A DNA stretch of 64,000 nucleotides from Niabella sp. (GCA_017744715.1 JAGIAT010000004.1:574594-638593); one strand, 5' to 3'. Shown: positions 52,887-62,737, counted from the first letter of the stretch. The notes: generated by a model not told the origin, from the sequence alone. Numbers and translations: made by a program.

Positions 52887-54119
52887 ATGCAGATTGAATT
52901 TGAAAAAGCTACAGAACGGTTAAAGGGCATTGTAACCAAAACACCGTTACAATACAACCAAAATCTCTCAAAACAGTATCAATGTAATGTTTACCTGAAG
53001 CGGGAGGATCTTCAGGTAGTACGCTCCTATAAACTACGCGGTGCCTTTAACATGATGCAATCCCTGAGCCGGGAAGCATTGCAAAAAGGCGTGGTTTGCG
53101 CCAGTGCCGGCAACCATGCGCAGGGCGTAGCCTACAGCTGCAATCGCCTCCATGTAAAAGGCGTGATCTTTATGCCCAGCATTACCCCAAACCAGAAGAT
53201 CGAACAAACAAAGATGTTTGGAGAAGCCAATATCGAGATCATTCTTACCGGCGATACGTTTGACGATTGTGCCGCAGCAGCAAAGATCTATACAGAAGAA
53301 AACGGGATGATCTTTATTCCGCCCTTTGATCACGAGCGCATCATCGAAGGCCAGGGTACCGTGGGCGTGGAAATATGGAACGACCTGAAAAAGATCGATC
53401 ACATCATTATTCCCAACGGCGGCGGCGGTTTGAGCGCCGGTGTGGGCACCTATATTAAATCGGTAAGTCCGCATACCAAGATCACGGGGGCAGAGCCTGA
53501 AGGAGCCCCGTCCATGACGCTGGCATTGAAGAGCGGCGGACCGGTGGAATTAAAAACGATCGACCGTTTTGTAGATGGCGCTGCGGTAAAAAAAGTAGGT
53601 CAGCTCACCTATGAGCTCTGTAAGGCCCACCTGGATGAAATACGCCTGGTGCCCGAGGGCAAGATATGCAGCACTATTTTGCAATTGTATAATAAGGATG
53701 CCATCGTTGCAGAACCGGCCGGTGCGTTGTCCATTGCCGCGCTGGATTTTATGCAGGAAGAGATCAAGGGAAAGAATGTGGTATGTATCGTAAGCGGCAG
53801 TAACAACGATATCGACCGCATGCAGGAGATAAAGGAGCGCAGCCTGCAATACGAAGGCTTGAAACATTATTTCCTTGTAAATTTTGCCCAGCGGCCGGGC
53901 GCCTTAAAAGAATTTGTAAATCATGTACTGGGTCCGAACGATGATATCACCCGCTTTGAATACATGCAAAAAACCAATAAGGAAAGCGGCCCCGCACTGA
54001 TCGGTATCGAACTGAAACACCGGGAAGATTATCACCCCCTGATCCAAAACCTGGAAAGGACGCAAATTGAATTTACCGAGCTCAATAAGGATAACACCCT
54101 GTTCAGTTACCTGGTATAA
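52887..54119 (+). CDS. ilvA: Threonine ammonia-lyase (threonine dehydratase)
   Basis: PLP enzyme deaminating threonine to 2-ketobutyrate, the entry step for isoleucine. The 410-residue protein has the PLP-lysine motif RSYKLRGAFNM (Lys49), ASAGNHAQGVAY and the phosphate-binding glycine loop PNGGGGLSAG. The C-terminal part holds one ACT-like regulatory domain (FAQRPGALKEFVNHVLGPNDD), shorter than the two-domain E. coli enzyme. The ATG at 52887 is preferred over an upstream GTG. It completes the isoleucine route encoded by the ilv operon 4 kb upstream. Confidence 0.96.
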   Translation: MQIEFEKATERLKGIVTKTPLQYNQNLSKQYQCNVYLKREDLQVVRSYKLRGAFNMMQSLSREALQKGVVCASAGNHAQGVAYSCNRLHVKGVIFMPSITPNQKIEQTKMFGEANIEIILTGDTFDDCAAAAKIYTEENGMIFIPPFDHERIIEGQGTVGVEIWNDLKKIDHIIIPNGGGGLSAGVGTYIKSVSPHTKITGAEPEGAPSMTLALKSGGPVELKTIDRFVDGAAVKKVGQLTYELCKAHLDEIRLVPEGKICSTILQLYNKDAIVAEPAGALSIAALDFMQEEIKGKNVVCIVSGSNNDIDRMQEIKERSLQYEGLKHYFLVNFAQRPGALKEFVNHVLGPNDDITRFEYMQKTNKESGPALIGIELKHREDYHPLIQNLERTQIEFTELNKDNTLFSYLV

Positions 54120-54330
54120 TTGAAACAACAAAGGGCATACCTTACCCTGTACAGCGAAACACACCTGTTGAAACGAAGGAGTAATCGATCGATGCAGGAT
54201 CCGGGTATTCATGCATCCATTGTATGATGAAAGAGATATTGATGCTCAAAATAATCGTATGTCTGTCATCAACAGCTTGTTTCAGCAGCTAAAACGGATG
54301 ATGATTGTTGCGGGCACTATCAATAACCAC
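54120..54330. other. convergent gap after ilvA
   Basis: This 211-bp gap between convergent genes has no open frame with protein-like composition and no strong hairpin with a T-run. I see no named element. Confidence 0.4.
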
Positions 54331-55041
54331 TTACTGTTGCTTCATCTCCTTCAAATTTCCATCAGGATCAAAATTCAAACGAAGATCGGAGCGCGTACCC
54401 TGGATCTGCAGGTACCAGCCGGCCTCGGTCTTGTTAAGCCGTTTGATGCGCATGCAATTAAAATAAATAAACCCGTTTGTTTTTCCGCCGGGGATGTCTT
54501 TTATTTTTTCGTTGGCCACATCATTGATCTTTTTGGCTGTGGCGAAACGGATCCGGTTCAGTGGCATTAAAAAATCCACCTCCTGCTGCAGTTGCCCGAA
54601 GGTCTTTACCGGGGTAGGTTCCTGCCATTTTCCATTGGCATATACATACTGGTCTATATTTTCAGTGGTATCGGGGTTTTGAATATTGACCGATATTCTT
54701 CCACCCTGGAAATCATAAAAATAAAGGGTTTGATACAGCATCAGTTTCTTTCCCCTGAACTGCGGCAGGTTCTCCAGTTCCGACTGGATGCGATCGAGCG
54801 TGGCTGCATCTTCAAAGATACTGCGGTTGGCGGACGGATCTGCGGAGCCCGATTCAACAATGGTTGTAGTAGCACTGCTGCTGGTACTATGCGATTCCGT
54901 TTCCGTATGCATCGTGGCACCGGATTTTTCGGGGCGGGGATGACGCGTTTGCTCAAAGCTCTGGTTGATCTGTTCACAGGAACAAAACATCAGCAATGCG
55001 GCCATACCCGAGAAGATGGTTGCTAATAATATCGGTTTCAT
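54331..55041 (-). CDS. hypothetical lipoprotein
   Basis: 236-residue protein using the ATG at 55041, which gives a lipoprotein-like N-terminus (MKPILLATIFSGMAALLMFCSC) and lies just after the stop of the upstream gene. A Ser/Thr-rich linker (about residues 40-65) precedes a globular part with no recognised motif. The 1-bp gap shows it is in an operon with the DUF3592-like gene. Confidence 0.65.
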   Translation of the reverse strand: MKPILLATIFSGMAALLMFCSCEQINQSFEQTRHPRPEKSGATMHTETESHSTSSSATTTIVESGSADPSANRSIFEDAATLDRIQSELENLPQFRGKKLMLYQTLYFYDFQGGRISVNIQNPDTTENIDQYVYANGKWQEPTPVKTFGQLQQEVDFLMPLNRIRFATAKKINDVANEKIKDIPGGKTNGFIYFNCMRIKRLNKTEAGWYLQIQGTRSDLRLNFDPDGNLKEMKQQ

Positions 55042-55042
55042 G

Positions 55043-56035
55043 CTAATCAAGGGGTTGAATCTGATCCGGCTGCTCCGGATCGTATAAAATGGTAAGGGGT
55101 TTGCCTGGGGCAATATCCGGTATCTTCAGCAGGTCGATTACTTTTTTAAAAGAAGCCTGGTGTACATGACCGCGGCTTCCTTCATATTCGATGGTAAACC
55201 GCACCTGCGGCTGCTCGTTGATATAAAGCCCCGTTTGCGCGGTATTGATAATGGTGGCCACAGCAGATTTTCCATATAAAAGAAGCCGGGAGGCCTTCTG
55301 TTTTGTTCCGGCCCATCTGCGGACCAGCGTATACACAACCAACTCCAGGCCAATAATAAACGGAATCAGTACAAAAGGATGACTAAATCCGAGGTAGCGC
55401 CATCCGTATCCCCGGCTTTCCAGCATATAGGAGTAGATCAGCAAGCCGGGAGCCAGGGTTAATAAAATCAGCAGCACCAATGCAATCAGGGTCATTACCG
55501 GCCGGTTCCACTGAAATCCCTTACCCTGGATCATTACCGGCGGATCGCCCAGTTCCGGGTCCAGCAGCAGGGATACGGTTTTGCCCACGGCAAAACGGTT
55601 CTGCGATGGTTCTGAGTCTGCAATGCTAAGATAGGTTTCCACCTCGGCATCCACCAGGTTCCGGAATGCCACCTTCAAGGTCAGCAGTGCTCCCCTTCCG
55701 CTTTCCTGCAGCACCTGTTTTTGAATAACCGTACCACGGGCATGCCGCCCGTTTTGAAGCAGCCGCTCCAGCAGCCTTTTTTTGCGGAACTGCGAAAGGA
55801 TAAAGTTATTGATGAAAAGCACAAGTACAAGGATCCATAAAAAGCACCCGATACCCAGCCAGGTAAACGCTGCTGTTGCGGACTGATCCGGCATCGTCAA
55901 CTTCCATTCACCACCGGCGTAGTGTATGATCAGCGGCAGCCCGGCCGTCATAAACAACGTAAACAGCACAAAAAAGAACAGGAGCAACTGTAATCCGCCC
56001 AGGCCGGTCCGGTTTTTGTCTGAAGCAGGCGTCAT
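55043..56035 (-). CDS. DUF3592-like membrane protein
   Basis: 330-residue protein with about four to five membrane segments (one pair near residues 14-80, another near 180-245) and two soluble domains of the DUF3592 beta-barrel pattern (ARGTVIQKQVLQE...AVGKTVSLLLDPE; AVATIINTAQTGLYINEQPQVRFTIEYEG, residues about 255-283). The two halves look like a duplicated unit. Its role is unknown; it is co-transcribed with the lipoprotein. Confidence 0.72.
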   Translation of the reverse strand: MTPASDKNRTGLGGLQLLLFFFVLFTLFMTAGLPLIIHYAGGEWKLTMPDQSATAAFTWLGIGCFLWILVLVLFINNFILSQFRKKRLLERLLQNGRHARGTVIQKQVLQESGRGALLTLKVAFRNLVDAEVETYLSIADSEPSQNRFAVGKTVSLLLDPELGDPPVMIQGKGFQWNRPVMTLIALVLLILLTLAPGLLIYSYMLESRGYGWRYLGFSHPFVLIPFIIGLELVVYTLVRRWAGTKQKASRLLLYGKSAVATIINTAQTGLYINEQPQVRFTIEYEGSRGHVHQASFKKVIDLLKIPDIAPGKPLTILYDPEQPDQIQPLD

Positions 56036-56162
56036 AGTAATAAATTTAGCTTTTTTGCATTCTCAGCATCCTACTATTTTTCAAATTACGGATAAGATAC
56101 AGTACCGTCAAAAAAAAAAAGACTGCTGCTCCTCCTGACAAACGGTTGTCACTCCCCCATTT

Positions 56163-56170
56163 TAGCTTTG
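56163..56170 (+). promoter_or_regulatory. -7 promoter element of the dinB-like gene
   Basis: TAGCTTTG matches TAnnTTTG perfectly, 26 bp before the ATG at 56197. A TTG at 56146 is too close (14 bp) to be a regular -33 element. Confidence 0.5.
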
Positions 56171-56196
56171 TATCATTCAATTAAAAAAATACAATT

Positions 56197-56682
56197 ATGA
56201 CAACAGCAACCGTACAAGCCCCCGTTATTGGTAAAGAGCAATTATTAAAGCACTGGCAGGGACACCGCAACCTGACGCGCAGGGTTATTGAAGCATTTCC
56301 CGAAAAAGAACTGTTTGAATTTTCTGTTGCCGGCATGCGTCCTTTTTCAGACCTGGCCATCGAGCTCCTTTCTATCGGCGGGCCTGCCTTAAAAGCTATT
56401 GCAGACCGGGCAGCTACTCCATATAGCGAAGAAGGTATTACCCCTAAGACCAAGGAAGCGCTCCTGCAATTATGGGATGCCGAAACCGAAACCATCAACA
56501 CCTATTTTGAGCGCATCCCCGAGGAAGATTTTTCGCAAACGTTCAATCTTTTTGGCCAGTACGAATTTCCCATTTACCAGAATATTTTTTACTTCATTGA
56601 TAATGAGATCCACCATCGCGGGCAGGGCTATGTTTACCTCCGGGCGTTGAACATTCAGCCGCCATTTTTCTGGGAGCGTTAA
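56197..56682 (+). CDS. DinB-family protein (copy 3)
   Basis: 161-residue DinB/YfiT-superfamily protein. The C-terminal helix has the metal-site motif DNEIHHRGQGYVYLRAL. It is monocistronic, with its own TAnnTTTG promoter and a structured inverted-repeat element after it. It is convergent with a WYL-type regulator, which may or may not control it. Confidence 0.86.
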   Translation: MTTATVQAPVIGKEQLLKHWQGHRNLTRRVIEAFPEKELFEFSVAGMRPFSDLAIELLSIGGPALKAIADRAATPYSEEGITPKTKEALLQLWDAETETINTYFERIPEEDFSQTFNLFGQYEFPIYQNIFYFIDNEIHHRGQGYVYLRALNIQPPFFWER

Positions 56683-56689
56683 CTTTTAG

Positions 56690-56828
56690 ATGCCACTGAG
56701 GCACCGAAGCACAGATTTTTGAGGGTCTTTCCCGTAAAGAACTTTACTGCCAGAGCAACGCTCCCGGCTTAGTTCAAAAACCCAAAGCCTTCAGTGTTCC
56801 GAACATTCGGAACGGGCCTCAGTGGCAT
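56690..56828. repeat. 139-bp element bounded by 13-bp perfect inverted repeats
   Basis: The ends ATGCCACTGAGGC (56690-56702) and GCCTCAGTGGCAT (56816-56828) are perfect inverted repeats. Inside lies another hairpin GTTCCGAA CA TTCGGAAC (56796-56813). The element fills the gap between the convergent dinB-like and WYL genes. It may be a MITE-like sequence or a bidirectional terminator; it has no open frame. Confidence 0.7.
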
Positions 56829-56851
56829 TTGATCATAACTCCCCTGTAGTC

Positions 56852-57817
56852 TTATTTGCCTTCCAGATTTTTCAATTGTTTTTCAATAATCTGCCGCACG
56901 CATTGCCTCAGCGATTCCGGTTCCAGGATCTTTGCATGATCACCAAAACCCAGGAACCACCGTGCAAAATCACTTTCGGGATAGCCGCACATAAAGGTCA
57001 TTTCAATACCCTCGCTGGTTTCTTTTTCCTCTGTAAAACCATGATAATGCCGGTTCCATTGCAGGTAGGCAGCCACCTTGGGTGCTACCACGATGCGTAC
57101 TTTAGTACGGGGCACTTCCCTTCGCTGGTTTAAGAACTCTTTCAGCTCCGGGTGTTCCTTTGTAAAGGGTATCTCTGTTTTAAGAATACCCTGGATCCGG
57201 TCTGTACGGAAACGCCGGTAGTCTTTCCGCAAATGACAATAGGCCATGATGTACCAGAAATCATTTTCATGAAATACGCCCACCGGCTCTATTTTCCGGA
57301 TCTCCGGCGTACTGGATGCTATTTTTTTATACCGGATTTCTACCTGAACCTTCTGGGCAAGACTGTCGAACAGCACGGACAATGCCTCGGGCACTTTTTC
57401 ATTAAAAATACTTTGGGCAGAGCGAACCTGTACCTGTGATTCGATACTGGAGATCCAGTCTTTATCGGCCATACGCAGTACGGCCTTCATCTTTGCAATG
57501 GCCGATGCAAAATGATCGCCCAGCCGTTTATCAATAAACTTTTGCATCAGCTTCTCGGCTGCTACAAAACTGGATGCTTCCTCTCTTGTAAACATAACCG
57601 GCGGCAACCGGTATCCTTCCACCAGTTCATAACCGATGCCGGCTTCGCTGGCAATGGGCACGCCGGCCGTTTGCAGGCTCCGGATATCCCGGTATATGGT
57701 ACGTAAGCTTACATTGAACCGGTCGGCCAGGTCCTGCGCCTTTACGATACGTTTCGACTGCAACTGGATGAGTATGGCCACAATGCGGTCGAATTTATTC
57801 ATTTGCTCAAAAGACAT
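56852..57817 (-). CDS. WYL-domain transcriptional regulator (YafY type)
   Basis: 321-residue regulator with an N-terminal winged helix-turn-helix (residues about 8-62: LIQLQSKRIVKAQDLADRFNVSLRTIYRDIRSL given as positions) and a WYL ligand-binding domain (about 150-225, ENDFWYIMAYCHLRKDYRRFRTDRI region), then the WCX C-terminal extension. WYL regulators respond to nucleotides, DNA damage or other ligands; the ligand here is unknown. An internal ATG at residue 6 (MNKFDRIVAIL) is a plausible alternative start. Confidence 0.92.
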   Translation of the reverse strand: MSFEQMNKFDRIVAILIQLQSKRIVKAQDLADRFNVSLRTIYRDIRSLQTAGVPIASEAGIGYELVEGYRLPPVMFTREEASSFVAAEKLMQKFIDKRLGDHFASAIAKMKAVLRMADKDWISSIESQVQVRSAQSIFNEKVPEALSVLFDSLAQKVQVEIRYKKIASSTPEIRKIEPVGVFHENDFWYIMAYCHLRKDYRRFRTDRIQGILKTEIPFTKEHPELKEFLNQRREVPRTKVRIVVAPKVAAYLQWNRHYHGFTEEKETSEGIEMTFMCGYPESDFARWFLGFGDHAKILEPESLRQCVRQIIEKQLKNLEGK

Positions 57818-57981
57818 AATAATATATTCTAAAATGACGAATGAAGCTATCTGAGCAATTTTCTTATCACCGGACGCGGCCGGTTAAAAAAAGCGGTGTA
57901 TTGCGCATGCGGAGTCTGGTTTAACAACACATCTTCAACACCGTCGTATACCATCAGCAGCCATTCAGATTCCTGCGCAGG

Positions 57982-58860
57982 TCAGGCGTGTAAGACCTCC
58001 TGTATATGTTTTCGCATATTGTGCACGATCTGCTCCAGCGGCAGGTCGTCCGGATCCGTGCCAAAGGGATTTTCGATAGATTCGGCGATCAGCTCCAGCG
58101 ATGCCAGCACATAAAAGACAAAAGGTACGGCTGCAATCACAAAATATCCCATTGAAAATACAAAACCAACCGGCAGCGTTAACACATATACCACGATAAA
58201 TTTTTTAATAAACGAGCTGTACGAATAAGGAATGGGCGTGTTTTTAATACGCTCGCAGGCTCCGGCCACATCCGTAAGCGACTGCAGCTCGTTGTTAAGC
58301 ACGATGAGCTGATCTCCCGATATCTTCCCGGCCTGGAAAAGTTCCGTTACATAACGAAAGATCATTGAAGCCACCTGGTTGGGACCATGTTTTTTTTCCA
58401 GATCCAGCCCCGGATGTTCCACTGTGTCCAGCATGAACGTAGTATAGTCTGAACGCAAAAAGCTGAACAGGGTTTGGGAAAACAGCGGGATCGATTTCCT
58501 GAAAAAATGCCGGCTTGCTTTATCTTCCCTGGGAAGAAATGCATCCAGCTTGATCGCCAGCGAGCGGCATACGTTTGTAAGTGTGCCCCACTGCCGGCGC
58601 GCCTCCCACCATCGATCGTAGGCGGTATTGGTACGGAACACAAGTAAGAGGGATAATGCAAAACCCAGCAGGTTGTGCACCATATTGATATTGCGCAGCC
58701 AGCTTTTTTCAGAAAGTTTCAGGTATTCGAGTTCCAGGTAGGCAATCCCCCAGGATACCAGGGCCATCAGCACCAGGTACGGCACCAGCTTCCGGAACGT
58801 ATCTGACTTATGAACAAAAAAGACCGACTTGAACCATTCTTTGGAGTTGTAGATTGTCAT
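57982..58860 (-). CDS. bestrophin-family anion channel
   Basis: 292-residue membrane protein of the bestrophin/UPF0187 family. The signature NTAYDRWWEARRQWG lies after the second membrane segment (about residues 78-92); four membrane segments in two pairs are visible. The C-terminus has NPFGTDPDDLPL, the well-known acidic motif of the family. Bacterial members conduct ions as pentamers. The gene stands alone between the WYL regulator and nhaA. Confidence 0.92.
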   Translation of the reverse strand: MTIYNSKEWFKSVFFVHKSDTFRKLVPYLVLMALVSWGIAYLELEYLKLSEKSWLRNINMVHNLLGFALSLLLVFRTNTAYDRWWEARRQWGTLTNVCRSLAIKLDAFLPREDKASRHFFRKSIPLFSQTLFSFLRSDYTTFMLDTVEHPGLDLEKKHGPNQVASMIFRYVTELFQAGKISGDQLIVLNNELQSLTDVAGACERIKNTPIPYSYSSFIKKFIVVYVLTLPVGFVFSMGYFVIAAVPFVFYVLASLELIAESIENPFGTDPDDLPLEQIVHNMRKHIQEVLHA

Positions 58861-59069
58861 ATGATTATGAAAAACGAAGGATCAGCATGAATAAATGTTA
58901 ACAATGGAATGTAAAAATAAGGCCTCAGCTTTTTCCTTCCATGTTTTTTGCGGCGAATCTCAAATGACCACAAACATATTCCGGGCGGAACCGGCAGTTA
59001 ACAACGCCTTGTACGGCGAAAGTCAGGACCCGGCTGCTTTTGAGGCAGCGGTAAAGTAAGCCGGGGATC

Positions 59070-60275
59070 TTACCCGATCGGCGGCCGCTTCCGGTGAACT
59101 ATCAGCAACATGCTGCAGCCCAACAAAGCGGCAAGGACGGAAGCCACCAGTATCGCCAGCTTTGCCTCCGCTACCAGCAGCGGGTCGTTAAAGGAAAGCA
59201 GGCTGATAAAGATCGACAAGGTAAACCCGATGCCCGCCAGCAGCCCCAACCCTACCATATGCATCCAGCCTGCCTGCCTTGGTAACTTGCCAATGCCCAG
59301 CCGCACGCCGGCCCAGGTAGATAACAAGATACCGGCACATTTGCCGGCAATCAACCCGATGATAATACCCATACCCAGCGGAGCGGTGAGGCCGTTTAAC
59401 ATCGATGCTTCAAACCGGATATTCGTATTAGCCAGTGCAAAAAGCGGTATAATAAAAAAATTCACGGGCTTTGTTAAGGCATGCTCCAGTTTTTCAAGCG
59501 GCGACAGTGTGGCATCCGGTGTGGTAGGCAGCGTCATGGCCACCAATACACCGGCAATGGTAGCATGTATGCCCGAATGATGAATAAAATACCAGATAAA
59601 AAGTCCAGGCACCAGGTAAAACCAAAGCCCTTTTATTTTCAGCCGGTTAAAAATGATCAGCAGCAGCATCACCCCGCCGGCATAGAGAAGGTAATTAAAA
59701 TGGATGTCTGAAGAATAAAACAGTGCAATGACCAGGATCGCGATCAGGTCATCCACAATGGCCAGCGCTGCCAGGAACACTTTCAGACTGCCCGGTACTT
59801 TTTTACCCAGGATGGTGATGGCCGCCAGGGCAAAGGCAATATCCGTAGCCATCGGTATACCCCAGCCGGCAACCGTAGCCGTTCCTTTATTCAGCAGCAC
59901 AAAAATAAGCGCAGGCAATATGGCGCCTCCAAAAGCCGCAATCACCGGAAGCATGGCCTTGCTGGGTGTAGACAGTTCACCCTCCACCATTTCCCGTTTG
60001 ATCTCCAACCCTACCAGCAGGAAAAACACGGCCATCAACCCGTCATTGATCCAGTGCAGGATCGAAAACCGCAAACCGATGCTACCGGTTTCCCAGCCCA
60101 CATACCTGCCCAGCCAGTCTTCAAAGGACCGGCCTGCGGGAAGATTGGCAATCAACAGTGAAAGCAATACACATCCGATGAGGATGATTCCCCCAACAGA
60201 GTTTGCATTTACATATTTCCGGAAGGTGTCTAAATTGATTCGCTTCAGCATAGCCCTTAAAATTACGGATTGCAT
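59070..60275 (-). CDS. nhaA: Na+/H+ antiporter NhaA
   Basis: Inner-membrane antiporter exchanging internal Na+ for external H+. The 401-residue protein has about twelve membrane helices and the ion-binding pair Asp175-Asp176 (AIVDDLIAIL), counting from the first ATG. An alternative start at the ATG eight codons in (MLKRINLDTF) gives a more usual N-terminus. It is divergent from a LysR regulator with only 49 bp between them, an arrangement like nhaA-nhaR although order and strand differ from E. coli. Confidence 0.95.
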   Translation of the reverse strand: MQSVILRAMLKRINLDTFRKYVNANSVGGIILIGCVLLSLLIANLPAGRSFEDWLGRYVGWETGSIGLRFSILHWINDGLMAVFFLLVGLEIKREMVEGELSTPSKAMLPVIAAFGGAILPALIFVLLNKGTATVAGWGIPMATDIAFALAAITILGKKVPGSLKVFLAALAIVDDLIAILVIALFYSSDIHFNYLLYAGGVMLLLIIFNRLKIKGLWFYLVPGLFIWYFIHHSGIHATIAGVLVAMTLPTTPDATLSPLEKLEHALTKPVNFFIIPLFALANTNIRFEASMLNGLTAPLGMGIIIGLIAGKCAGILLSTWAGVRLGIGKLPRQAGWMHMVGLGLLAGIGFTLSIFISLLSFNDPLLVAEAKLAILVASVLAALLGCSMLLIVHRKRPPIG

Positions 60276-60312
60276 TTTTTAATTCCTTATTTCTCATTTA
60301 TTATTTCAATCC

Positions 60313-60320
60313 TAACTTTG
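60313..60320 (+). promoter_or_regulatory. -7 promoter element directly before the LysR gene
   Basis: TAACTTTG matches TAnnTTTG perfectly and ends 4 bases before the ATG at 60325, so the transcript would be leaderless or nearly so. Confidence 0.45.
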
Positions 60321-60324
60321 AACG

Positions 60325-61218
60325 ATGTTTGATTTCAGATTACAGGTGTTTCATACCGTAGCCCGGCGGTTAAATTTTACGCGTGCCGCCGAAGAGCTGT
60401 TTATTTCCCAGCCGGCAGCAACCAAACATGTACAGGAGATAGAGCAGTATTTTAAAACCAAATTATTTGAACGGAACGGTTCAAAGATCGCCCTTACCGA
60501 GGCGGGAAAAATATTGCTGCGTCATACCGAAGAGCTATTCAGTATTTACCGGAAAATGGAACTGGAGCTGCATTCTTTTGCGGCACAACACAAAGGCACG
60601 CTACGAATCGGCGCCAGCACCACCATTGCCGAATACCTGCTGCCGCCCGCATTGGCCGCTTTCAAAAGCCGGTTCAAAGACATTTCTGTGATCCTCACCA
60701 GTGGCAACACCGAGCATATTGAGCAATTATTACAAAAAAGTGAAATCGATTTTGGCATGATTGAAGGGCAGCCCAAGAACAGCCTGTTCAAATACACGCC
60801 CTTCATAAAAGATGAAATTGTGCTGGTGGCATCCGGGAAAAACCCCATCACTAAAAAGCCGAAAATCTCTTTAAAAGAATTACAGCAGCTGCCTATGGCA
60901 CTGAGAGAGCCCGGCTCCGGAACACTGGAAGTGATCACCAAACACCTGAAAGCAAAAGGGATCCGGCTTTCGCAGCTGAACCGGGAAATACAGCTGGCCA
61001 GTTCAGAGAGTATCAAATCCTATATTTCCAATTCTATGGCGGTTTCCTTTCTTTCTATTCATACCGTGTTGGGCGAGCTCAATAATAATGAACTGGCCAT
61101 TGTAGATATACAGGGACTGGATATTGAGCGCTATTTCCAGTTTGTACAGTTACACAGCGGGGCAGCGGCCATTCCCGACTATTTTATGAAATTCATCAAT
61201 CATTATAATTTTAAGTAA
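60325..61218 (+). CDS. LysR-family transcriptional regulator
   Basis: 297-residue regulator with an N-terminal helix-turn-helix (VARRLNFTRAAEELFISQPAATKHVQEIE region, residues about 10-45) and a LysR substrate-binding domain (about 88-290). Its pattern resembles CysB/CynR/'YeiE'-like members. It is divergent from nhaA at 49 bp; LysR proteins commonly regulate the divergent neighbour, so nhaA is a likely target. The effector is unknown. Confidence 0.93.
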   Translation: MFDFRLQVFHTVARRLNFTRAAEELFISQPAATKHVQEIEQYFKTKLFERNGSKIALTEAGKILLRHTEELFSIYRKMELELHSFAAQHKGTLRIGASTTIAEYLLPPALAAFKSRFKDISVILTSGNTEHIEQLLQKSEIDFGMIEGQPKNSLFKYTPFIKDEIVLVASGKNPITKKPKISLKELQQLPMALREPGSGTLEVITKHLKAKGIRLSQLNREIQLASSESIKSYISNSMAVSFLSIHTVLGELNNNELAIVDIQGLDIERYFQFVQLHSGAAAIPDYFMKFINHYNFK

Positions 61219-61281
61219 AAACGGATATGTTCACAGCCGGGCCTTTGCACGTATGCAGCAAGGCACACAGAGGCGCTTCGC

Positions 61282-62520
61282 CTAATGTTCCGGACGGGTA
61301 TTCCGGGGTGTTATCCGGTTTACACAAATATAAAGTGCCACGGCCACTACCAGCAGGATGATGCCGGTGCCGGCCCACAAGGTATTAAACCCATAATCGC
61401 TGGCCACTCTTGTACCCAGGAACGGAGTAATGATAAAAGAAACAGACACCGCCATTCCGTTAAGCCCCATATAAGAGCCCTTGTTACCTTTCCCCGAGCG
61501 CATGGCGGTGATGGCCGACATAAAGGGCAACACCAGGATTTCTGCCAGGCTTAATACGGTTATGGAGAGCAGGATGAGCCATACACGATGACCGGCGATA
61601 AGCATGGCATAGGAAACCGCCGTTCCCAATGCGCCCAGCAAAAGGGTGGCGGCAGGAGTCAGTTTTTTTTCAGCAAGGTTTACCAGCAGCATTTCCATTA
61701 TCACAATCACAAAACCGCTGTACCCGAGTATGTAGCCAATGGATGTTTGATCCAGACCTGCTTCATCGCGATAGAATAACGGCAGCGTATTGAAGAACTG
61801 GAAAAAGCAAAGTGCGAAGATGCCGCAGAACACCGAGTATACCACAAACGGTACATCGCGGTAAGCCGACCGCTCGTTCACTTCACCGGCATCTTTTATG
61901 GCCGCTTTCCGTGCGCGTTCTTTTTTACGGAACAGGATGGACCGTTTTCTGAAAAAACGTACGTATACGATACCGGCGGCTAATGCACCCAATGCATTTA
62001 CCGCAAACAGGAAATTGTATGACACGGCTGCAAGAATCCCCCCCAGCGCCGGGCCAATGGAAAAGCCCAGATTGATCGCCATGCGGTTCAGCGAGAACGC
62101 CCGGGTGAGGTTTTCCGGTGCTGCATATTTGGTAATGGCCACAGAGTTGGCCGGCCGGAATGATTCACTGATTACGCTTTGAATAAAGATAATAGCCGCC
62201 AGCCCCTGCAAAGTGGTAAAGAACGGGATCACGGCAAACAGGGGTGCGCTTAAAAACAAACTGGCCCACTGTACCCTGAATTCGCCGATACGGTCCGTAA
62301 TATATCCGCCCAGCCAGGAGCCCACCACCGAACCGATACCAAAAAAGCTAAGCACAATCCCGGATTCCTTTAAACCAAAATGAAGATGATCCGTCATATA
62401 CACGCCCAGGAAAGGCAATACCATCGATCCGGAGCGGTTGATGAGCATCACTACCGCAAGCATCCAGGCCTCTTTTGACAGGCCTTTGAAAGAATTGATA
62501 TAGACGCGCAGAATTCCCAT
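61282..62520 (-). CDS. MFS transporter
   Basis: 412-residue transporter with about twelve hydrophobic segments and a central cytoplasmic basic loop (residues about 190-215, FRKRSILFRKKERARK). The motif-A-like GSWLGGYITDRIGEFRV follows helix 2, as in the drug/H+ antiporter subfamilies. Substrate unknown. It is divergent from the DUF1345 gene. Confidence 0.92.
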   Translation of the reverse strand: MGILRVYINSFKGLSKEAWMLAVVMLINRSGSMVLPFLGVYMTDHLHFGLKESGIVLSFFGIGSVVGSWLGGYITDRIGEFRVQWASLFLSAPLFAVIPFFTTLQGLAAIIFIQSVISESFRPANSVAITKYAAPENLTRAFSLNRMAINLGFSIGPALGGILAAVSYNFLFAVNALGALAAGIVYVRFFRKRSILFRKKERARKAAIKDAGEVNERSAYRDVPFVVYSVFCGIFALCFFQFFNTLPLFYRDEAGLDQTSIGYILGYSGFVIVIMEMLLVNLAEKKLTPAATLLLGALGTAVSYAMLIAGHRVWLILLSITVLSLAEILVLPFMSAITAMRSGKGNKGSYMGLNGMAVSVSFIITPFLGTRVASDYGFNTLWAGTGIILLVVAVALYICVNRITPRNTRPEH

Positions 62521-62737
62521 AGGAAATGAAAAGGCGGCAAAGGTACCGCAAAAAAAGAATAAACCAGTACATTTGGAAATGGGCGCATTTCATTTTTAGC
62601 AATGCAATACACCGGAGCAGCGAATATGTTGCAACAGCGTGCTGTTACCACTTTACAGAACATTCACAGCGCGCAACATCCGGCGGTAAAAACGGAGCTT
62701 TATAAACGTGTTGCCCTGGTAAACCCATAGTTGTTAT

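Noticed and set aside
56690..56828. CRISPR-like array
   Set aside because: There are inverted, not direct, repeats and no spacer pattern. The other repeat regions have units of 7-21 bp or a single 97-bp duplication, none with CRISPR geometry.
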